DNA of 64,000 nt, from assembly GCA_024403455.1 (NCBI GenBank), contig JAKSRR010000006.1, positions 47,171 through 111,170 of the forward strand, given 5' to 3'. This stretch comes from Lachnospiraceae bacterium (lineage in GTDB: Bacteria; Bacillota; Clostridia; Lachnospirales; Lachnospiraceae). The notes under the pieces were generated by a model, which was not told the origin of the DNA, did not search any database, and saw only the letters and a program-made list of their open reading frames with translations. Shown piece by piece: positions 35,280 to 43,223 of the stretch. Numbering within the stretch: the stretch's first letter is position 1; each line of letters begins with the position of its first letter. A program made the translations under genes and the position numbers.

Positions 35280-36713
35280 ATGGTTAGAAAAAAGATAGCA
35301 TACATATTAGGATTTATTGCATTGTTTTTCATCTGTTTTCTATGCTTTCACAAAATCTTTTCCTTCAAAGATGGGGATGGAAGCTTTGTTATGAAATCTT
35401 TCTATGAATTAGAAGACAATTCAGTGGATGTTCTGATTCTTGGTACATCGCATGTATTCGAAGGTATCAATCCTGCAATTCTGTGGGAAGACTTAGGGGT
35501 TACGTCCTATGATTTATGTGGATCAATGACACCGATGTGGAATAGCTATTATTATTTGGAGGAGGCGTTAAAAAAACAGACGCCCCAGTTGGTAATACTG
35601 GATGCCTTTTCGCTTGTTCCAGTCTTTGAGGAGTTTTCGCATGCATCCAAATATATTAAAAATACATTCGGGCTCAGACCATCAGAAACAAAAATTAATG
35701 CTATAAAGGAGACCACAGGAGAGGAGTGGGTTTCTTATGCTTTAGAGTATATGCAGTATCATAATCGATATAGTGAATTAAGTGATATAGATTTTTATCC
35801 TTATAGAAATGATGAGCCGATGTTCGGTACATGGCTTGGATATGCAAGAAACTATACTGTTCTTCCCTTTGAAGAACAATATTATGATAATCAGTATATG
35901 TGCATGGATTTGGTTGAGAAGGAAGAGGAATATTATCGAAAGATTATTACACTTTGTCAGGAAGAGGAGATTCCGTTACTCATTATTGCAGTTCCGTATG
36001 CTGGTTATTCTGAGGCTGATATGTACTTTATGAATTCCGGTGCCATGATTGCAGAAGAATTGGGTGTTCCTTTCGTGGATTTTAATTTATATCGTGATGT
36101 TCTTGGGGTGGATGCTAGTACGGATTACGCCGATTTTAATCATTTAAGTTATATTGGAAGTGATCGATTTACGCATTATTTGGCGAGATACCTGGCAGCT
36201 AATTATGTGTTGCCTACGCATAACAAATCGGATGCCAAATATATGAGGTGGAATCAGGCATATGCTTACTATGTAAGGGATAATTTTAATCATGATATTA
36301 GGTTAGTAGAAGATGTAGATAGTTATTGGAATTTGCTGCATTCACTTCCTAATACGTATGAGATAATTATTAATGTTCCAGGAAAATATAATGCAGAAAA
36401 TTCTACCAATGTGAATGATATGACAACGGATAGCGATAATGCTGAGTCATCCACTAAAACGACAGAGGTTTGGCTATTGCGTAGTGGTAATGCTTCGCTA
36501 CTTACGGAAACGAGGTATGGATACTATTATAAAAAACAATTGGGGCATAATGAGCTAGTTGTAGATGAGAATGTCATGTTGTGGAAGAGGGAAGAGATAC
36601 AGTTCCCTTCCCATGCTGGTACGAAGGTCATGGTTTTTGATGTTTCTAATCAGTGTGTTGTGGATGCGGTGGTAATAGAGAAGAATGTTATCTATAGAGT
36701 AACAGAGGAGTAG
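35280..36713 (+). CDS. AlgJ/DltD-like extracytoplasmic acyl-transfer partner
   Basis: About 477 residues. An N-terminal membrane anchor (5-25) is followed by an SGNH-like domain: VDVLILGTSHVFEGINP carries the serine (TSH) near residue 58, and DFNHLSYIGSDRF near 290 carries the Asp-His pair. This matches the AlgJ/AlgX/DltD type that works with an MBOAT protein. The C-terminal ~130 residues are less conserved and include an Asn/Thr/Ser-rich stretch. GGAGG lies just before the ATG at 35280; an upstream GTG at 35250 in the same frame is rejected. Confidence 0.82.
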   Translation: MVRKKIAYILGFIALFFICFLCFHKIFSFKDGDGSFVMKSFYELEDNSVDVLILGTSHVFEGINPAILWEDLGVTSYDLCGSMTPMWNSYYYLEEALKKQTPQLVILDAFSLVPVFEEFSHASKYIKNTFGLRPSETKINAIKETTGEEWVSYALEYMQYHNRYSELSDIDFYPYRNDEPMFGTWLGYARNYTVLPFEEQYYDNQYMCMDLVEKEEEYYRKIITLCQEEEIPLLIIAVPYAGYSEADMYFMNSGAMIAEELGVPFVDFNLYRDVLGVDASTDYADFNHLSYIGSDRFTHYLARYLAANYVLPTHNKSDAKYMRWNQAYAYYVRDNFNHDIRLVEDVDSYWNLLHSLPNTYEIIINVPGKYNAENSTNVNDMTTDSDNAESSTKTTEVWLLRSGNASLLTETRYGYYYKKQLGHNELVVDENVMLWKREEIQFPSHAGTKVMVFDVSNQCVVDAVVIEKNVIYRVTEE

Positions 36714-36722
36714 GTGGCTGGA

Positions 36723-37499
36723 ATGCAATTCAGACCTTGTATTGATATTCATGATGGAAAAGTAAAACAGATTGTTGGTGGAAGTATCGGCGGAGAATCC
36801 TTAAAAGAGAATTTTGTGGCTTCTTCCGGTGGTGACTATTATGCCAAAATGTACCAGAAATATGGCTTGTCTGGAGGACATGCGATCATATTGAATAAAG
36901 TTGGAACTCCGGAATATGAGGCCTCAAAGGAGCAGGCAAGAAAGGCACTAAATGCTTATCCGGGTGGACTCATGGTGGGGGGCGGCGTGCAGCCAGACAA
37001 CGCAGAGGGATTCATCGCAGAAGGCGCAAGCCATGTAATTGTTACCAGCTTTGTATTTCATGACGGACATGTGGATTATGACAGGTTGAATCAAATGGTG
37101 GAAGCAGTTGGAAAAGAACATCTCTGTTTAGATTTAAGTGTGCGTATAAAAGATAATCAGTACTATATTGTTACTGATCGCTGGACGAAGTTTACGGAAG
37201 ATATATTGACACCGCAATTGTTAAAACAGCTGGAAAACTACTGTAGCGAATATCTGATTCATGCAGTTGATGTAGAGGGGAAGTCGAGTGGTATCGATGA
37301 GAGGCTTGTGAAGCTTTTGGCGGACTATCGGCAGGAGGGAATGAATGAAGTAACTTATGCTGGTGGAGTGCATTCCTATGAGGATTTAAAGACGTTGAAG
37401 GAGCAAGGAAATAATCAAATTCATGTGACCATTGGCAGTGCCCTAGATCTCTTTGGCGGCAGTTTAGAACTAACAAAAGTATTGGAGTTATGCCAGTAA
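36723..37499 (+). CDS. hisA: HisA-type isomerase of the eukaryotic subfamily
   Basis: Phosphoribosylformimino-AICAR-P isomerase of histidine synthesis, (beta/alpha)8 barrel. About 258 residues. It starts with FRPCIDIHDGKVKQIVGG, where bacterial HisA has PAIDL..GK.VRL. The segments SGGDYYAKMY, GGHAIILNK and IHAVDVEGKSSGID are features of the fungal/plant HIS6-like subfamily rather than of E. coli HisA. Catalytic Asp candidates are Asp8 and the Asp of HAVDVEGK. GAGGAGTAGG precedes the ATG at 36723. No other his gene is near. It is a lone gene between the acylation pair and the cold shock gene. Confidence 0.87.
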   Translation: MQFRPCIDIHDGKVKQIVGGSIGGESLKENFVASSGGDYYAKMYQKYGLSGGHAIILNKVGTPEYEASKEQARKALNAYPGGLMVGGGVQPDNAEGFIAEGASHVIVTSFVFHDGHVDYDRLNQMVEAVGKEHLCLDLSVRIKDNQYYIVTDRWTKFTEDILTPQLLKQLENYCSEYLIHAVDVEGKSSGIDERLVKLLADYRQEGMNEVTYAGGVHSYEDLKTLKEQGNNQIHVTIGSALDLFGGSLELTKVLELCQ

Positions 37500-37582
37500 A
37501 TTTTTGTTTACTTTATGCGTCCTATGTGCTATATTTATAGGCGTTGTGGGTGACCACAAACACTTTTTTGGAGGTACTTAAC

Positions 37583-37783
37583 ATGCAAGGTACAGTTAAG
37601 TGGTTTAATGCACAGAAGGGATATGGTTTCCTTTCTACTGAAGAAGGCAAGGATGTATTCGTACACTTCTCCGCTATTCAGAATGAGGAAGGTTACAAGA
37701 CCTTAAATGAGGGCCAGGCCGTAGAGTTCGACGTTGTTGAAGGCGCTAAGGGACCTCAGGCAGCAAATGTAATTAAGAAATAA
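37583..37783 (+). CDS. csp: Cold shock protein
   Basis: 66-residue nucleic-acid-binding CSD protein, an RNA chaperone. RNP1 KGYGFL is at residues 15-20 and RNP2 VFVHF at 28-32, with the start [11 protein letters not shown] typical of CspA/CspD of Firmicutes. TTGGAGG lies nine bases before the ATG. The frame can be extended upstream to 37544, but that region has no family similarity. Codons are strongly biased toward abundant ones, suggesting high expression. A long 3' tail (about 110 bases) precedes its terminator. Confidence 0.96.
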   Translation: MQGTVKWFNAQKGYGFLSTEEGKDVFVHFSAIQNEEGYKTLNEGQAVEFDVVEGAKGPQAANVIKK

Positions 37784-37893
37784 TTGCTGCAGACTTAGTA
37801 TCGCTGGGAATGTGCTTTAAGATAGATAAAGTAATGCTGTAAAAGTAAGAAATTTATTAGTTGAAGAGCAAGTTCAGAACGTAGTACAAAGTC

Positions 37894-37925
37894 AAAGGGA
37901 ACTGGGAAGCCGGTTCCCTTTTTTC
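37894..37925 (+). terminator. Terminator of the cold shock gene
   Basis: AAAGGGAAC and GTTCCCTTT pair around a 10-base loop, followed by a T run ending TTTTC. Confidence 0.85.
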
Positions 37926-37943
37926 TTACAAAAAAGGATTTAT

Positions 37944-38354
37944 ATGAAAAAAAGAATTTTAGCCTATTTGGCTTATATAGATAAGATTATTAATTACGAG
38001 ATTCCCACGTCGGCTCCATTTTCCTTAGAAGGGGATTATACAGAAAAGAAAATGAAGATGGATGTGGTTCCTACCAGTAAGGATTATGATGCGCTGCTTT
38101 CCAGACATCTAGAGCAGATTGCTTTTTTTCAGCATGAGCGTCTCATTCATCTAATGGTAACTATTTTGTTTGCCATCCTTACCTTTGCCACGTTTTTTGT
38201 AACTGTGATAAACTTTAGTTATGGAATGCTTGGGTTAATGGGGGCACTGCTGGTGCTCTTAGTTCCTTATATTAAACACTATTATCTGCTAGAGAATGGT
38301 GTTCAGAAGATGTATAAACAGTATGATGAGTTAGTAAAGAGAAAACTAAAGTAA
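37944..38354 (+). CDS. Small membrane protein, function unknown
   Basis: 136 residues. A mostly hydrophilic N-terminal half (KKRILAYLAYIDKI at the start) is followed by two hydrophobic helices near residues 74-92 and 95-112 and a basic tail. AAGGA precedes the ATG by about seven bases. The acyltransferase gene starts in its stop codon overlap (TAATGG), so the two are coupled and may act together. No family was recognised. Confidence 0.8.
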   Translation: MKKRILAYLAYIDKIINYEIPTSAPFSLEGDYTEKKMKMDVVPTSKDYDALLSRHLEQIAFFQHERLIHLMVTILFAILTFATFFVTVINFSYGMLGLMGALLVLLVPYIKHYYLLENGVQKMYKQYDELVKRKLK

Positions 38355-39505
38355 TGGCAGCGATGCAGACGAAGGTTATAAAACAGAAGGAAAACTATTT
38401 TCCCGTATTTGTAGTAGTGAAGGTAATAGCTGCTTTTCTTGTTGTTTTGTATCATTTTCAGATTTTTGTAGGTGTTTATTATGGAAGAGGATTTAATCTC
38501 ACCATGATGGACACCTCTTTTCAATATATGACAGGCTTACCCAATCCTGGGGAAGCAAAAGGGTATGGATTTGATTACCAGAGAGTGATAGAACTCTTTT
38601 TTGAAATCTCTGGTTTTCTTGCAATGTATGCCTACTGCAAACATCCCGCGAATGATAAGAAAAAGGCTGTTTTATCGAAGGTAGTTACTCTTTATCCGGA
38701 TGTTTTTGTGACATCGATAGTGATGTGCGGACTAGTGTTTGTTTTTAGAGGAATAACGGGGCAGTGGTTATTTGAGCGAGAGTATGGCGTAGGAAATGTG
38801 CTGGTTTCATTCCTATTTAGTGCAGATTCCGGACTAGGGGGGTATACAGATGGAATTAATTCGCCTCTTTGGTATGTGTGTACATTGGTGCGCTGTTATC
38901 TAGTATTTTATCTGCTGCAACTGCTGAAAAAACAGAGCGTGAAAAGGATAATTTATGCGTTTTTGGCAATAGGCGCAGGGGTATTAGATTATTTTAATTT
39001 GTCACGAAGGATTCCATTGGTAGGAGGATGGGCTTGCAGAGGTTTCTTTGCCTTCTTCGTGGGAGTCTTGGTTTTTGAACTGTCTAGAATGGTGAAAAGG
39101 AAGGGGGCAGTACTAATTGGTATAGTACTATCCTTTATATATGGTATTGTCTGCATAAAGGCGCCTCAATTGAAAGATTTTAAACCTATTGTAAATATAC
39201 TTCTATTTCCTGCCTTTTTATTATTCTTCGGGCAAGAAAAGAAGGTGAAAAATATCAACTTATTAAGAACTTTAGATGGTTTGTCATATTCTATTTATGT
39301 AATTCATGTGCCAGTGATTTTCATCTATGGAATCCTGCAGTATAGAGGCGTGATTGGTAAAGTTAATTTTTACCATCAGTTTTTTGTGCTTTTAATAGTG
39401 ATTATGCTTTCTTTCTTGTATGGGAAATTTGTCACTCCTTTATGGAAAGAACTCTGGAAGAAAATAAGTCAGAAAATGGATGCAAAGAAAAATGCCAGCG
39501 AGTAG
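38354..39505 (+). CDS. Acyltransferase family 3 membrane protein
   Basis: OatA/NodX-like acyltransferase of 383 residues with about ten helices and no extra SGNH domain. The first helix carries FLVVLYHFQIF, giving the family histidine, and FEISGFLAMYAY and SPLWYVCTLVRCYLVFYL follow. Such enzymes O-acetylate surface sugars, lipids or antibiotics. It is translationally coupled to the small membrane protein upstream (the ATG overlaps its stop). The terminator hairpin overlaps the last codons. Confidence 0.87.
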   Translation: MAAMQTKVIKQKENYFPVFVVVKVIAAFLVVLYHFQIFVGVYYGRGFNLTMMDTSFQYMTGLPNPGEAKGYGFDYQRVIELFFEISGFLAMYAYCKHPANDKKKAVLSKVVTLYPDVFVTSIVMCGLVFVFRGITGQWLFEREYGVGNVLVSFLFSADSGLGGYTDGINSPLWYVCTLVRCYLVFYLLQLLKKQSVKRIIYAFLAIGAGVLDYFNLSRRIPLVGGWACRGFFAFFVGVLVFELSRMVKRKGAVLIGIVLSFIYGIVCIKAPQLKDFKPIVNILLFPAFLLFFGQEKKVKNINLLRTLDGLSYSIYVIHVPVIFIYGILQYRGVIGKVNFYHQFFVLLIVIMLSFLYGKFVTPLWKELWKKISQKMDAKKNASE

Positions 39506-39514
39506 CTGGCATTT
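39490..39514. terminator. Shared terminator between acyltransferase and DUF1836 gene
   Basis: AAATGCCAGC-GAGTA-GCTGGCATTT. T residues follow on both strands, so it can serve both convergent genes. Confidence 0.85.
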
Positions 39515-39516
39515 AT

Positions 39517-40173
39517 TTATTTCGTTTTTCTTTTCTTGGGTTTTGCTTTGGGTTTTGGTCTCGGAGGAGCCTCATACACGGGATGCTTCTTAAAATAGTC
39601 ATCGAGTGCTTTTTCCATAATCTGCTTCTTAATCCAGATATCATGATTTAGCAGAGACAGGAGAGTAAATAACTCCAGAAAATCGTCCTTTTCGTCGAGA
39701 GATTGCATGGTAGCATCTACGGCATCTAACTTATGGGATAAATCTTCCTTTATATAATCCTGCTGGCTCTTTTCCGCGTTAGTAATTTCACTATATATTT
39801 TTTCGATGGACACATTTCTGCTCGTATGGAAATGATCTTCAGTAAGTGGACCAAGCAGATTCTGAATATCACTCATGGAAAGTGTATTTTTAAAATAGTA
39901 AATGAAAAGAAGAACAAGAATATGTTCCTTAGAATACTTCTTCCGGTCTGGTGGTGGAAGAAGATCGTTTTTAGCATAGTTATTAATCATGGTTTTCGTT
40001 AAAATCTTATCGGAATCGGGATATCTGGTAGTTCCTTTCAGATATTTATCCATAAAGGTGGTAACCTGGTCCATGTAAAGCGCAATATTGGGAATGGAGT
40101 CTCCATCTACAAATGGGAGATTCTCAATGGCTTTTTCTATGCTGGTTTTCAAATTTGCAATATCTATATCCAT
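39517..40173 (-). CDS. DUF1836 family protein, probable regulator
   Basis: 218 residues. The N-terminal two-thirds is the DUF1836 region, with Firmicutes-typical segments: ILTKTMINNYAKNDLLPPPDRKKYSKEHILVLLFIYYFK. It resembles a MerR-like winged helix that could bind DNA. The C-terminus is a Lys/Pro-rich tail. Such proteins are common in Lachnospiraceae but their role is not established. It runs opposite to its neighbours, convergent with the acyltransferase gene. Confidence 0.82.
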   Translation of the reverse strand: MDIDIANLKTSIEKAIENLPFVDGDSIPNIALYMDQVTTFMDKYLKGTTRYPDSDKILTKTMINNYAKNDLLPPPDRKKYSKEHILVLLFIYYFKNTLSMSDIQNLLGPLTEDHFHTSRNVSIEKIYSEITNAEKSQQDYIKEDLSHKLDAVDATMQSLDEKDDFLELFTLLSLLNHDIWIKKQIMEKALDDYFKKHPVYEAPPRPKPKAKPKKRKTK

Positions 40174-40277
40174 AAAGCTGCCTTTCTTGTGGCTTTCGAA
40201 GATTGTTTTTCGTACTAAATTATATAGTATGCATTACTAGGTGTAAAGAAGTGCAAAAGAGCAGAAGATTATAGAAT

Positions 40278-40310
40278 AAAAAAACTCCAAGGATGACGGG
40301 CCCTGGAGTT
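40278..40310 (-). terminator. Terminator of rpsT
   Basis: On the minus strand AACTCCAGGG and CCTTGGAGTT form a 10-bp stem with one mismatch, followed by seven T residues. Confidence 0.85.
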
Positions 40311-40335
40311 TAAACTTTATATTCCTGCGGTGAGA

Positions 40336-40599
40336 TTAAGCCATCTTATTAACAGCAAGGTTTAATCTGGAAATCTTTCTGGAAGCATTAGCAGCGTGAT
40401 ATACGCCCTTTGTGGAAGCCTTGTCAATAATGCTGGTAGCACTTACAAGAGCTTTGTTTGCAGCTTCTTTGTCACCGCTCTCGATAGCAGCGTATACCTT
40501 CTTAATAGCGGTCTTAACGCTGGAACGAATAGACTTATTTCTCTCAGCACGAATACGGCTTACGAGTACTCTTTTCTTTGCAGATTTAATGTTAGCCAT
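40336..40599 (-). CDS. rpsT: 30S ribosomal protein S20
   Basis: 87-residue basic helical protein that binds 16S rRNA in the 30S body. It starts MANIKSAKKRVLVSRIRAER and ends SRKISRLNLAVNKMA, as in Firmicutes S20. AAGGAGGTG precedes the ATG. It has its own terminator. It runs opposite to the YfhO gene, with 170 bases between the two starts. Confidence 0.97.
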   Translation of the reverse strand: MANIKSAKKRVLVSRIRAERNKSIRSSVKTAIKKVYAAIESGDKEAANKALVSATSIIDKASTKGVYHAANASRKISRLNLAVNKMA

Positions 40600-40698
40600 G
40601 AGACACCTCCTTCGGCAAGATTTTCAAAGCTATTTAAAAACTTTGAATTTACACCTTTGCATCTATAGTCGGACACGGACGATTAGACTGCAAAATAC

Positions 40699-40726
40699 TT
40701 GTATATAATAGGCGAAATGTTATAAA
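40699..40726 (+). promoter_or_regulatory. Promoter of the first YfhO gene
   Basis: TTGTAT (40699-40704), 16-base spacer, TATAAA (40721-40726) preceded by an extended TGT. Gives a leader of about 37 bases. Confidence 0.6.
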
Positions 40727-40769
40727 ATGTCAATAAGATTTGTGAAATTAACATAAAAATGTTAGGAAT

Positions 40770-43223
40770 ATGAGAAAAAAACTGTCTTCCTTTATTGGAT
40801 ATAGAAAAAAAGCATTTCTGGCGGCCATTCTTTCTGGAATTATGGCCGTTCTTATATTTACGTGCAGTGGCATTCTTTTTGGCGGAAGCCATATTTTTTT
40901 GCATGACGATCTGTGGGCATCGTATCCCCCTTTTTATAAACTATATTTTAACACATTATTTTCCAGTGGTTTTACAGGATATTCTTTTTATCAGGGTATG
41001 GGAGCAGGAATTGGTCCAGGAGCCATTCTTGGATGTATTTTGTGTCCCTTCAATTGGATTGCTGTCGTTATAAGAGATTATAATGTGGCATATGCTGTTA
41101 TAACCATTGGGAAATTGATGCTGGCATCCTACTTCTTTGCAAGATTAGCAAAAGAAGTTCTCCGAAAGGAGTCAATGATTTCTGTTGCATTTTCAGTTTC
41201 CTATTCTCTTTGCGGTTATGTTCTCATCTTTTATTATAATGTGCATTTTTTAGAGGGGCTGTATATGCTTCCCCTTTTGGTACGGCTCCTGCATGTGCTG
41301 ATTACACAGGGAAAGTATAAAAAGATGGTATGGGCGTTAGCCTATCTGTTTATTACTGCCTTTTATGAAGGGTATATGATTGGGGTATTCCTTGCGCTTA
41401 TGGTGGTGGCAGGAAGTGCACTATTCTATACGAAAACGGACAATGACGGCTTTAAGAATCGTCTCCATTTTACGTTTTCTAGGACAGGAGAACTCTTTTT
41501 GTCAGCTGTCCTGGCTGCGTTAATCGCGTTTGTTGTATTGTTTCCTACTGCGTATTCTATATTTCATAGTATGGAAGTGGCTTCGGGGAATGAAATCACA
41601 GCGCCTATTTTGCAGAGCGAATCTGTAATAAAAGATTTTTTGGGCGCGTTTACGTTTTGGCAGGGACAGAATCAGGATAGTAATTTGCCTGCAGTTTATA
41701 GCGGCTTAATTACAGTAATCATGGCAATTGTCTTCTTTGCCGTTCCAAACAAAAATGGTAAGCAGAAGATTTTTGTGGGGATTCTCTTTGCATTTCTTTT
41801 GATTTGTACGTTCATTCCTAGGGGCTATGTTGCCATCCATCTATTTGATATGCCAGATGGGTCCCTGTACAGATTTTCTTATTTCTATTCTTTTCTATTT
41901 TGCCTGTGTGGTTTGGAAGGAACCTATGTGCTTTTACAAAATAAAAAATGGAGAGTCATTGGACTTATTGTACCGGCATTGGTGCTTATGGAAACCATCT
42001 ATGGTGGAACCGTGCTAGAAAAGGCGCAGGATCGTGGTGATTATGAAAATGTAGCCCTCTACTCCACATGGAAGGAGGAAGTTGAGGAACTTACAGAGAG
42101 TGTCATGGCTGCAGACCAGGGACTCTATCGGTTCCATTATGAAAATAACTTGCAGGGAAATGATGCCATGTATTTTGGCTATCCATCCGTCACTTATTTT
42201 ACGAATGTAATGAATGAGAATGTGAGACGGGCAAATGAGGCGCTTGGCTACGCATCATCACCGAAGAATCTCTTTGATCAAGGTGGTACACCGGTTACCA
42301 GAATGCTGTATGGACAGAAGTACACTATATTAAATGGAAAGGACGCGGTGAATGGGGATGCTGTTGTTTCCATAAATGATTATGCGCTTCCGTTAGTATA
42401 TACAGCGAATGATGCTATTCGAGACTTTGCATTTGATGGACAGAATGCTTTTGAAAATCAAAATGGAGTACTGTCTGCACTTACTGGAGAAAAGTGTCAG
42501 GTATTTACAGTCGTTAATGATGCATTCTATCCAACTTATATGAATACGAGACTGGGAATGATGGAAGAGGGGTACTATTTTGAATTAGAAGACCCTTCAC
42601 TAGGCAGTGGCGTATTATATTTTGACGTTGAGACCGATGAAGATGTATATGCGCAGATTAAGCAGCCTGAAAGATATATCATCAATGTTGCACCAAAGGT
42701 ATTTGGGGAGCAGGGTTTTGGTAAGCTTGCATACACGGAGTTATATGCCGGTGCTGTAACCCGTTTGATGGAAACAGAAGAGGGAAGCAAACGATTATCT
42801 ATTCTTATACATGAGGATACGATGTCCTATGGAACCTTTGATGACATTGTGTTTTATGCGTATCATCCAGAGGTGCTGCAGGAGGCTTATACAAAACTCT
42901 ATCCAGGACAACTAGAGCATCCTGTATATAAGAATAAAGTAATTACAGGAGACATGAACGTGCCTGAAGGACAGACAACACTTGTTAGTTTTATACCTTA
43001 CGAAGCCGGTTGGCATGTGTATATAGATGGTGTGGAAGTAAAGACTTTTCCTATTTTAGAGGGCGCTTTTTTAGGCGCAGGGATTACACCGGGGGCGCAT
43101 GAGGTGAAAATGGTATATAAGGATCCCATGGGAATGTATTGTCTTCTTGTTTCGTTTATTTGCACAATAGTATTTGCCGCAGTTTGTATAACTACTGGAA
43201 AGAAACGTCATTGTGAAGGTTAG
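40770..43223 (+). CDS. YfhO family membrane protein (paralog 1)
   Basis: 817 residues: about 12-13 helices in the first 500, then a ~300-residue extracytoplasmic domain closed by a last helix. YfhO proteins in Bacilli are GT-C-type enzymes that add sugar to teichoic acid chains. Segments supporting the family are LHDDLWASYPPFY, VHFLEGLYMLPLLVRLLHV, FITAFYEGYMIGVFL and the tail motif VSFIPYEAGWHVYIDGVEV. Ribosome site TAGGAAT before the ATG. The next YfhO gene overlaps its end by 11 bases. Confidence 0.87.
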   Translation: MRKKLSSFIGYRKKAFLAAILSGIMAVLIFTCSGILFGGSHIFLHDDLWASYPPFYKLYFNTLFSSGFTGYSFYQGMGAGIGPGAILGCILCPFNWIAVVIRDYNVAYAVITIGKLMLASYFFARLAKEVLRKESMISVAFSVSYSLCGYVLIFYYNVHFLEGLYMLPLLVRLLHVLITQGKYKKMVWALAYLFITAFYEGYMIGVFLALMVVAGSALFYTKTDNDGFKNRLHFTFSRTGELFLSAVLAALIAFVVLFPTAYSIFHSMEVASGNEITAPILQSESVIKDFLGAFTFWQGQNQDSNLPAVYSGLITVIMAIVFFAVPNKNGKQKIFVGILFAFLLICTFIPRGYVAIHLFDMPDGSLYRFSYFYSFLFCLCGLEGTYVLLQNKKWRVIGLIVPALVLMETIYGGTVLEKAQDRGDYENVALYSTWKEEVEELTESVMAADQGLYRFHYENNLQGNDAMYFGYPSVTYFTNVMNENVRRANEALGYASSPKNLFDQGGTPVTRMLYGQKYTILNGKDAVNGDAVVSINDYALPLVYTANDAIRDFAFDGQNAFENQNGVLSALTGEKCQVFTVVNDAFYPTYMNTRLGMMEEGYYFELEDPSLGSGVLYFDVETDEDVYAQIKQPERYIINVAPKVFGEQGFGKLAYTELYAGAVTRLMETEEGSKRLSILIHEDTMSYGTFDDIVFYAYHPEVLQEAYTKLYPGQLEHPVYKNKVITGDMNVPEGQTTLVSFIPYEAGWHVYIDGVEVKTFPILEGAFLGAGITPGAHEVKMVYKDPMGMYCLLVSFICTIVFAAVCITTGKKRHCEG

